Positions 57,545 through 63,121 of a DNA stretch of 63,121 bases are shown in pieces. The DNA lies in the NCBI GenBank assembly GCA_024691985.1, contig JAILNC010000005.1, positions 1 to 63,121 of the forward strand. The letters are read 5' to 3'. Position 1 is the first letter of the stretch, and every line of letters begins with the position of its first letter. Made by a program: the position numbers and the translations under genes. Under the pieces are notes generated by a model. It did no database searches. It was not told where the DNA came from and worked only from the letters and a program-made list of their open reading frames with translations. This DNA is from Oscillospiraceae bacterium. GTDB taxonomy: Bacteria; Bacillota; Clostridia; Oscillospirales; Oscillospiraceae.

Positions 57545-58645
57545 ATGTGGCTGATCCTGTTCGGCATTGCTATGCTCCTCGCGCTGGCGGGACTCGGCTA
57601 TCTGCTCGTCTGCTTCCACCGCTTCTCCTTTCTCGCGAGGCTGGGGGCGGTCCATCCCGTCCTCTCCTGGCTCTGCGCCCTTTTGTGTGTAGCATTGCTG
57701 GGCCTGTTCGCGCGTATCAATGTGCCGACGATGATCGTCGTGCTGCTGCATCTGGCCGTTGCCTTCATGCTCTGCGCCGGGCTCGCCGCGCTGATCAGGC
57801 TGCTCACGGGCTTCGTCGTCCCCTACGACTGGCGCGGTCTGTGCGCGCTGGCGCTTACGGCGGTCTACCTCGCCTTTGGCTGGTCCGCGGCGCACAGGGT
57901 CGTCGAGAAGGACTACGCCTTTGAGACCGGCAAGAGCGTCGGGGAGGGCCTGCGCATCGCGATGATCGCGGACGCCCACCTCGGCGTCACGCTCGACGGC
58001 GAACGCTTTGCCGCCGTGGTGGAGCAGATCCGGAGCGCCGCCCCCGATCTCGTCGTGATCGTCGGGGATTTCGTGGACGACGACAGCACGCGCGGCGACC
58101 TGCTCGCGGCCTGTCAGGCTCTGGGCGCGCTTGAGACGCGCTATGGCGTGTTCTACGTCCACGGCAACCACGACAGGGGCTATTTCACCAGCCGGGACTT
58201 CAGCGCGCAGGAGCTCAAGGCCGCGCTGACGGCCAGCGGTATCCGGGTCCTGGAGGACGCCTGCGTCCCGCTCGGCGCGGGTTATACCCTCATCGGGCGG
58301 CGCGACCGCTCCGACGCCGGGCGGCAGAGCATGGAGGAGCTGACGGCAGGGCTGGACGCTGCGTCCTACTGGATCGTGCTCGACCACCAGCCTAACGACT
58401 ACGACGCCGAGGCCGCGGCGGGCGCGGATCTCGTCCTCTCCGGCCACACCCACGGCGGGCACATGTTCCCGGCGGGGCAGCTCGGGCTCTGGATGGGGGC
58501 CAACGATTTCAACTACGGCGCCACAACGCGGGAGAACACGCGCTTTGTCGTCACCTCCGGCGTGTCCGGCTGGGCCATCCCCTTCAAGACGGGGACAAGA
58601 TCGGAATTTGTGGTGATCGACATCATACCCGGGGAGGCGCCATGA
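57545..58645 (+). CDS. membrane-anchored metallophosphoesterase (YkuE-like)
   Basis: A 366-residue protein with about four N-terminal membrane helices (residues 1-120), then a calcineurin-type phosphoesterase: 'IAMIADAHLGV', 'VVIVGDFVDDD', 'VHGNHDRGYF', and 'LVLSGHTHGGHMFPAG'. Family members cleave phosphate esters such as UDP-diacylglucosamine-like lipids or other envelope substrates; the true substrate is unknown. ATG at 57545 follows AAAGGAG, 32 bases after ddl. The end overlaps the next gene by ATGA. Confidence 0.85.
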   Translation: MWLILFGIAMLLALAGLGYLLVCFHRFSFLARLGAVHPVLSWLCALLCVALLGLFARINVPTMIVVLLHLAVAFMLCAGLAALIRLLTGFVVPYDWRGLCALALTAVYLAFGWSAAHRVVEKDYAFETGKSVGEGLRIAMIADAHLGVTLDGERFAAVVEQIRSAAPDLVVIVGDFVDDDSTRGDLLAACQALGALETRYGVFYVHGNHDRGYFTSRDFSAQELKAALTASGIRVLEDACVPLGAGYTLIGRRDRSDAGRQSMEELTAGLDAASYWIVLDHQPNDYDAEAAAGADLVLSGHTHGGHMFPAGQLGLWMGANDFNYGATTRENTRFVVTSGVSGWAIPFKTGTRSEFVVIDIIPGEAP

Positions 58646-58953
58646 GAAGCTCGGACTATGAACGGGAACTGACCGTATACATCTCCAACGACGAGGAGGA
58701 GTTTCGCCGCGTGGAGGCGGAGCTTGCCGCCGAGGAGATCCGCTGCCGGATCTGGACGACCGCGGAGTACCCGGTCTTCGGCTGGTCGGCATGGGACCCG
58801 CGCCTCATGGGCCGGGGCGAGAAGCGGCTGCGCAAGGTCTACCACATCGAGGTGGCCGAGAACGACCGGCAGAACCTCATCGCGGCGAACCTCGCCATCC
58901 GCCGCGTCACCGGCAGGCTCACCAACGCCGAGCCGGTCAGCGAGATAATATGA
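58642..58953 (+). CDS. small protein, possibly DUF2007-like
   Basis: A 103-residue soluble protein with a beta-alpha-beta look: 'LTVYISNDEEEFRRVEAELA' followed by 'AEEIRCRIWT' resembles the opening of DUF2007 signal-transducing-type proteins. The rest is basic in the middle and acidic at the end. ATG overlaps the metallophosphoesterase stop (ATGA), so translation is coupled. The assignment is tentative. Confidence 0.55.
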   Translation: MRSSDYERELTVYISNDEEEFRRVEAELAAEEIRCRIWTTAEYPVFGWSAWDPRLMGRGEKRLRKVYHIEVAENDRQNLIAANLAIRRVTGRLTNAEPVSEII

Positions 58954-58962
58954 AGACGCAAA

Positions 58963-59179
58963 GAGCGGGCTGCAAAAAGCAGCCCGCTCAAGCTGTCGGC
59001 AAAGTGTCGACAGCTTGAGCGGAAAAACGGGAACTTCCGATAAAGTTCCCGTTTTTGCTTGGATTGAACGCGAAAGGGGGCTCTCCGCCCCCTCTCACTC
59101 TCTCCCCTTACGTGTCGAAACGCTGCCGCAAGGGTTTGTCTACAGTCTGAGCGGGCTGCAAAAAGCAGCCCGCTCTTTT
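58963..59179. repeat. hairpin array bounded by two identical 27-base palindromes
   Basis: The palindrome GAGCGGGCTGC-AAAAA-GCAGCCCGCTC occurs at 58963-58989 and again at 59149-59175. Between them are a 15-bp stem (58984-58998 with 59008-59022), a terminator stem (59023-59036 with 59043-59056) and a smaller GGGGGC/GCCCCC stem near 59076. The first palindrome and the 15-bp stem share bases 58984-58989, so they cannot form together. No gene is present. Confidence 0.75.
59023..59056. terminator. terminator within the hairpin array
   Basis: AAAAACGGGAACTT pairs with AAGTTCCCGTTTTT around six bases. T-runs lie on both strands, so it can end the plus-strand alr-ddl unit and the minus-strand oxidoreductase message. 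Confidence 0.85.
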
Positions 59180-59193
59180 ACTGTGTATTTTGC

Positions 59194-61806
59194 TTATTTG
59201 TTCTCGCTCATTTTCCGGATCTCGATGCGCTTCTGGCGTCCGGCGACGAATTCCGGCAGCGCCTTCGGGCGGTCGAAGTAGTCGATGCTCTCGACAAAGG
59301 TGCGCTTCTTGAGGTGGATCGCGTCGAACTTGCACCTTGTCGTGCACACGCCGCAGCCCAGGCACTTGTTAGGATCGACGAAGGACTGGCCGCAGCCGAG
59401 GCAGCGGGCGGTCTCCGCCTTGACCTGCTCCTCGGTGAAGGTGCAGCGGTCGTCCCTGAACGTGAGGGCCTTCGCCGCGTCCTTGCCGGGGATCTGGCGC
59501 GGCGCGTCGCCGCAGTCGCGGCGGACGGTGTCGAAGTCGACGTTGTCCTTGTCGAAGGCGCGGTAGGTCAGCCGGTCGCGGCCGATGGTCAGGCTCTGGC
59601 CGGGGTGCACGTAGCGGTGGATGGAGATGGCGGCCTGCTTGCCCTGCGCGATGGCGTCGATGGCGAACTTCGGCCCGGTGTAGGCGTCGCCGCCGACGAA
59701 GACGTCGCTCTGCGCGGTCTGGTAGGTGAAGGCGTCCGCCTGCACGCGGCCCTTCCCGTCGCAGGCAAGCGCGCCGAGATCGAGTCCGCCGAGGTCGATG
59801 CGCTGGCCGATGGCGGCGAGCACCGCGTCGCAGCGGAGGCTCTTGTCGCCCTCGCAGTGCAGAGCGTGGACCTTGCCGTTCTTCCCCTCGATGGAGACGG
59901 GCTTGTGCTCGAAGACAAACTTCACGCCCTCCTCCTTCGCCTCGGCGACCTCGAGCGGGTCGGCGGGCATGTCGCTCTCCCTGCGGCGGTAGGCCACCGT
60001 GACCTGCGCGCCGAGACGCGCAGCCGTGCGGGCCACGTCCATGGCCACGTTGCCGCCGCCGATCACGACGACCTTTTTGCCGATGGCCGGTCTTGCCCCG
60101 GAATTGACGAGACGCAGGAAGTCGATGCCGCCCCAGACGCCCTGCAGCTCCTCGCCCTCGATGCCGAGCGCTGCGGACTTCTGCGCGCCGACGGCGAGAT
60201 AGAAGGCGTCGTAGCCCTGCTCACGCAGCCGGGCGAGCGTGACGTCCTTGCCGACCTCGACCCCGCAGCGGAAGACGACGCCGAGCTCCTTGAGCACGTC
60301 GATCTCCGCGTCCAGCACGGTCTTCTCCAGCCGGAAGTTGGGGATGCCGTAGCGGAGCATGCCGCCGGGCAGATCGTTCTTGTCGAAGACGGTGACCTTG
60401 TAGTTGTCGCAGGCGAGGAAGTAGGCGCAGCTCAGGCCAGCGGGGCCCGCGCCGATGACGGCGATCTTCTTGTCGCTGTAGTCGTAGAGCTTCTTCGGCA
60501 CGAAGCGGCCGGCGCGCTCGAGCTCGCGGTCGGCGATGAAGCGCTTGACCTCGTCGATGGCGACGGCGCGGTCGACGTCGCCGCGGGTGCACTCGTCCTC
60601 GCACTTGCGGTTGCAGACGCGGCCGCAGACCGCCGGGAAGGGGTTCTCCTTCTTGATCAGCTCCAGGGCTTCGAGATACCGGCCCTGCGCGGCGAGCTTG
60701 AGATAGCCCTGCACGGCAATGTGCGCGGGGCAGGCGGTCTTGCAGGGCGCGGTGCCCTCGGGCGCGATGTACTCGCGGTTCGTGCGGTGCTCTGTGTTCC
60801 AGTGCTCCGGCGTCCACTCGATCTCGTCGGGCAGCTCGTGCGGCTCGTGCACGATGGGCGTTTTGGCGCAGAGCTTCTGGCCCATCTGGATGGCGTTGTT
60901 GGCGCAGTGGTCGGTGCACTGGCCGCAGCCGACGCACTTCTCTTTGTCGATCTCGGCCACATAGTTGCTCTTCGAGGTGCCGGGGGTGTTGAAGTACTGC
61001 GTCACGCCGAGGGCCAGGCAGCTCTCGGGCTGGCAGTTGCAGATGGCGAAGGTCTCGCCCTGGTGCAGGGTGGTGATCTGGTGGACGCAGCCGCGCTCGT
61101 CGGCCAGCTTGACCAGCGCCTTGGCCTCCTGCACGGAGACCGGGCGGCCCTTGCCGGTGTGGTTGAACATGTCGGCCACGTGGCCCATGAAGATGCACAG
61201 GCCCTCGTCCAGGTCGCCGGAGCCCTCCCCCATCATGCGGCGCACACGGCGGCACTGGCAGGGCGTGACGCTCAGGTGGCCGTCGTTGTCCTCGATGTAC
61301 TTGCTGCAGCGCTCGTTGTCGATGCTCGTCGCGTCGGCGGGGATGGCGCTCTCCACGGGGATGACGCGCATGATGCCCGCGCCCATCGGGGTGTTCGGCG
61401 CGTGCTCGATCTGGCTGTCGGTGGCGTGCTGATGGAAGGCGTAGGCGATCTCGGGATGCGCGATGCAGAACTTCTCGTTGATGAGCAGGAACTCAAAGAT
61501 GCCGGGGGTGTAGGGCGGCAGGAGGTAGATCTCCAGCCCGACCTTGGGCACCAGGACCTGCACGACCAGACCGATGTCGGTGATCTCGTGCAGCACCTCG
61601 CGGGTGCGCTGGACGCTCATCCCGGCCTTGCGCGCGATCAGCGGGACAAAGGCGGGCTTCATGCTGGTCAGGGCCATCATGACGGCGATCTGCTCGTCGG
61701 TGATCCACTTCTCGAAGACGCGGTACTCCGCGCAGTCGGGCGTGATCTTGTAGTGTCCGTCGTTGATCTTCTCGCAGAGCTTGATCAGATTCTCTCTCAC
61801 TTCCAA
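59194..61806 (-). CDS. iron-sulfur/FAD oxidoreductase, GltD-like with long N-terminal module
   Basis: An 870-residue modular protein. Residues 1-270 form an N-terminal module with a winged-helix look ('WITDEQIAVMMALTSMKPAF') and a cysteine cluster ('VTPCQCRRVRRM', 'CNCQPESCLALG'). At about 290 is a ferredoxin motif 'CVGCGQCTDHCANNAIQMG'. From about 350 follow the GltD/DPD-type Fe-S domain ('CKTACPAHIAVQGYLKLAAQ', 'VCGRVCNRKCEDECTRGD'), the FAD site 'IAVIGAGPAGLSCAYFLACD' and the NAD(P) site 'VVIGGGNVAMDVARTAARLG'. Two more cysteine clusters end it ('CLGCGQSFVDPNKCLGCGVC'). It probably moves electrons between NAD(P)H and ferredoxin. TTG start behind GAGGAGG. Confidence 0.85.
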   Translation of the reverse strand: MEVRENLIKLCEKINDGHYKITPDCAEYRVFEKWITDEQIAVMMALTSMKPAFVPLIARKAGMSVQRTREVLHEITDIGLVVQVLVPKVGLEIYLLPPYTPGIFEFLLINEKFCIAHPEIAYAFHQHATDSQIEHAPNTPMGAGIMRVIPVESAIPADATSIDNERCSKYIEDNDGHLSVTPCQCRRVRRMMGEGSGDLDEGLCIFMGHVADMFNHTGKGRPVSVQEAKALVKLADERGCVHQITTLHQGETFAICNCQPESCLALGVTQYFNTPGTSKSNYVAEIDKEKCVGCGQCTDHCANNAIQMGQKLCAKTPIVHEPHELPDEIEWTPEHWNTEHRTNREYIAPEGTAPCKTACPAHIAVQGYLKLAAQGRYLEALELIKKENPFPAVCGRVCNRKCEDECTRGDVDRAVAIDEVKRFIADRELERAGRFVPKKLYDYSDKKIAVIGAGPAGLSCAYFLACDNYKVTVFDKNDLPGGMLRYGIPNFRLEKTVLDAEIDVLKELGVVFRCGVEVGKDVTLARLREQGYDAFYLAVGAQKSAALGIEGEELQGVWGGIDFLRLVNSGARPAIGKKVVVIGGGNVAMDVARTAARLGAQVTVAYRRRESDMPADPLEVAEAKEEGVKFVFEHKPVSIEGKNGKVHALHCEGDKSLRCDAVLAAIGQRIDLGGLDLGALACDGKGRVQADAFTYQTAQSDVFVGGDAYTGPKFAIDAIAQGKQAAISIHRYVHPGQSLTIGRDRLTYRAFDKDNVDFDTVRRDCGDAPRQIPGKDAAKALTFRDDRCTFTEEQVKAETARCLGCGQSFVDPNKCLGCGVCTTRCKFDAIHLKKRTFVESIDYFDRPKALPEFVAGRQKRIEIRKMSENK

Positions 61807-61864
61807 GGGTTTTCCTCCTCTATAATTGAATTTCGGTCAGGAAATATAAGCTCGATGCGCTTTC

Positions 61865-61893
61865 AGTTTAGTATGGAAGCGCGGAAAAGTCAA
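61865..61893 (-). promoter_or_regulatory. promoter of the oxidoreductase gene
   Basis: TTGACT and TAAACT on the minus strand are 17 bp apart, about 60 bp before the TTG start. Confidence 0.75.
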
Positions 61894-61937
61894 TCGCTTT
61901 TGGGGCGGGCGCCTGCCGCCGCTTTTTTGATGGATGC

Positions 61938-61968
61938 AAAAACAAGGACCCGGCCGGGCCCTTGTTTT
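61938..61968 (-). terminator. terminator of the VanY-type gene
   Basis: AAAACAAGG/CCTTGTTTT plus an inner CCCGG/CCGGG give a stem with one mismatch; the minus-strand tail is T-rich. It lies 12 bases behind the stop. Confidence 0.8.
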
Positions 61969-61980
61969 GCCTGTGTTGTT

Positions 61981-62874
61981 TTACATCGTCTCCGCCGCGG
62001 TCTCGGCAGGGCCGAAGCGCTGCCAGAACTCCTCGAGCGTGAGATCGTTCTCCTTGATGTATTTCGCCGCCTCAAGCCCCACATAGCGGAAGTGCCAGCC
62101 CTCGTTCATCACGCCGGTGATATCCTCCTTGCCGGTGGGGAAGCGCAGGATAAAGCCGTACTCGGCACAGTGCTCCTTCAGCCACTTGTAGGTATCGGTC
62201 TGGAAGATCTCGTCATTTTTGATCTCGCGGTACTTGTCGGTGATGTCACAGCACAGACCGGTCTGGTGCTCGCTGCAGCCGGCGGGCATGGTAATATAAT
62301 GGCCGTTGGCGTCCTTGCCGTCGGTGATGCCGTTGTTGGCGCAGATGCGCTGGAAGTTGGCCGACTGTTCGGAATAGCTGCGGTAGCCGGAGGAGAGGAA
62401 GACCGGGTATCCGGCGTCCTTGCAGGCCTTGGCCATATCCAGCAGGGGCTGCGCGATGCGCGCGTCGACCGCAACGCGGTTCTGGTTATATGCGGTCTGA
62501 ATGTCCAGCGCTTCGACCGCCTGATCCAGATAGACCAGCTCCGCCGGTACGTACTGGTCGATGGAGTGGTCGCCGTTGACCAGCATGTATTCCCAGCTGG
62601 ACAGATCGAACGCGATCGGCGCGGGCGTGGGCTCCGGCGTCGCGGTGGGCTCCGGCGTCGGTTCGGGCTGCGCTTCGGAGGCCGCGGCCCCGGTCCCGTT
62701 CTGCTCCGCTACGGCGCTGCTCGCCTCGAAGCCCTCCGGGTGCAGGCTGGTCGCCTCGCCCCAGAACGCGATATCGTCGCTGAAGGTGCGGATGCCGAGC
62801 TGCTTATAGAAATAGATGCCGAAAAGGAACAGAAATATGAGAGCGACAATGGCTCTGCCCAGCCGGTTTTTCAT
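61981..62874 (-). CDS. D-alanyl-D-alanine carboxypeptidase, M15B/VanY type
   Basis: A 297-residue membrane-anchored peptidase: one N-terminal membrane helix ('AIVALIFLFLFGIYFY'), a Glu/Pro/Thr linker at about 65-90, and an M15 domain with 'FLSSGYRSYSEQSANFQ', the zinc motif 'CSEHQTGLCCDIT' and 'MNEGWHFRYVG' (Glu-x-Trp-His). It trims the terminal D-Ala of peptidoglycan stems outside the cell. No van genes are near, so a role in wall maturation is more likely than in glycopeptide resistance. ATG at 62874 follows GGAGG. Confidence 0.9.
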   Translation of the reverse strand: MKNRLGRAIVALIFLFLFGIYFYKQLGIRTFSDDIAFWGEATSLHPEGFEASSAVAEQNGTGAAASEAQPEPTPEPTATPEPTPAPIAFDLSSWEYMLVNGDHSIDQYVPAELVYLDQAVEALDIQTAYNQNRVAVDARIAQPLLDMAKACKDAGYPVFLSSGYRSYSEQSANFQRICANNGITDGKDANGHYITMPAGCSEHQTGLCCDITDKYREIKNDEIFQTDTYKWLKEHCAEYGFILRFPTGKEDITGVMNEGWHFRYVGLEAAKYIKENDLTLEEFWQRFGPAETAAETM

Positions 62875-62962
62875 AGTAGCCTCCAAAAAACGCTGCGGTG
62901 CTCGCGGTGATTACAGCTATTTATAATAGCATTTTCCCCCGTCCCGGTCAACACCAAGAATG

Positions 62963-62999
62963 AAAAACAGCTCTGCGGGGAAACCGCAGAGCTGTTTTT
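62963..62999 (-). terminator. terminator of the nifJ-like gene
   Basis: CAGCTCTGCGG/CCGCAGAGCTG with loop GGAAA is flanked by A5 and T6, giving a T-tract on both strands. It is placed 12 bases behind the stop of the partial gene. Confidence 0.92.
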
Positions 63000-63011
63000 T
63001 GGTATTGGGGA

Positions 63012-63121
63012 TTATGCGTCGTAGAGGGCCTTGAGCTTCATCAGGTGCGCGTAGCGGGCCTTGGCCTCCTCCTCGTTCTCCGTGAACAGCCTCTCGGCAC
63101 GGTCCGGGAACTCGCGGGTCA
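63012..63121 (-). CDS. nifJ: probable pyruvate:ferredoxin oxidoreductase, C-terminal fragment
   Basis: Only the last 36 residues are inside the window: 'EFPDRAERLFTENEEEAKAR' followed by 'YAHLMKLKALYDA'. The pattern of a helix with 'P(E/D)xAExLFxxxxxxAxxRYxxLxxL' and the short tail is how long-form pyruvate:ferredoxin (flavodoxin) oxidoreductases end. An Fe-S enzyme of this kind next to the ferredoxin-type oxidoreductase would make sense. The call rests on a short fragment. Confidence 0.55.
   Translation of the reverse strand, partial: TREFPDRAERLFTENEEEAKARYAHLMKLKALYDA

Noticed and set aside
61981-62874. VanY-type gene as vancomycin resistance
   Set aside because: No vanH/A/X, vanT or VanRS-like genes are near, and M15 carboxypeptidases are normal wall enzymes in Clostridia.
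59314-62910. Very long open frame (about 1200 codons) on the plus strand
   Set aside because: It is antisense to two clear genes (oxidoreductase and VanY-type peptidase). Such frames arise in GC-rich DNA with strong third-position bias, and the translation shows no domain.

Overview
The window is a GC-rich chromosomal stretch of a Gram-positive, spore-forming anaerobe. SpoVT, AddAB, MurT/GatD, a BmpA nucleoside ABC transporter, a radical SAM protein of the SPL type and the probable C-terminus of pyruvate:ferredoxin oxidoreductase fit a gut member of the Clostridia, most likely Oscillospirales. That placement is inferred from gene content and composition. No rRNA, CRISPR array, prophage or intact insertion sequence was seen.

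Layout. 1-1175: end of a Gfo/Idh/MocA dehydrogenase and a sugar isomerase/epimerase. 1176-1716: an AT-rich segment with two tiny coupled ORFs and a long hairpin, then tRNA-Val(GAC). 1724-6270: spoVT, a SAM-I-like riboswitch in front of thpR, small unknown genes, a MITE-like palindrome, a truncated second copy of the spoVT 5' region, and a radical SAM gene. 6524-18132: glycan locus A, with two GT4 glycosyltransferases, a GNAT, a phosphoglycosyl transferase, an unusual membrane-domain/aminotransferase fusion, and the three-gene UDP-N-acetyl-L-fucosamine pathway (capE/capG/capF order on the minus strand); two alpha/beta hydrolases and a secreted protein lie between. 18204-23848: a LysR regulator divergent from a DUF6282 protein, an SLC13-type permease and an aconitase-family hydratase, probably an undescribed organic-acid catabolic operon. 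23909-28130: murT-gatD-amidohydrolase-PHP operon. 28245-35043: addB-addA. 35317-37650: a membrane sulfatase/LTA-synthase-like protein with an unusual C-terminus. 37908-40705: M20 dipeptidase and a divergent PLP aminotransferase. 40878-47380: glycan locus B, with WbqC-like protein, two sister GT2 enzymes around a flippase, an ATP-grasp ligase and a DegT aminotransferase. 47499-54509: nucleoside uptake and salvage (bmpA, three ABC genes, deoD, udk, tdk). 54574-58953: MBL-fold hydrolase, alr, ddl, a membrane metallophosphoesterase and a small protein. 58963-59179: an array of hairpins. 59194-63121: an 870-residue Fe-S/FAD oxidoreductase, a VanY-type carboxypeptidase and the end of a probable nifJ.

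How it fits together. Three themes recur: surface glycan synthesis (loci A and B), envelope construction (alr, ddl, murT/gatD, VanY-type peptidase, LtaS-like protein), and salvage or catabolism of scavenged compounds (nucleosides, peptides, an organic acid). Genes are packed in same-strand operons with ATGA or short overlaps; most transcription units have a recognisable sigma-A promoter (TTGxxx, 16-18 bp spacer, TATAAT-like box) and a strong hairpin terminator. The most notable items are the DUF6282/SLC13/aconitase operon, the SAM-type riboswitch on thpR, the aminotransferase fusion, and the duplicated spoVT leader that can fold over its own ribosome binding site.
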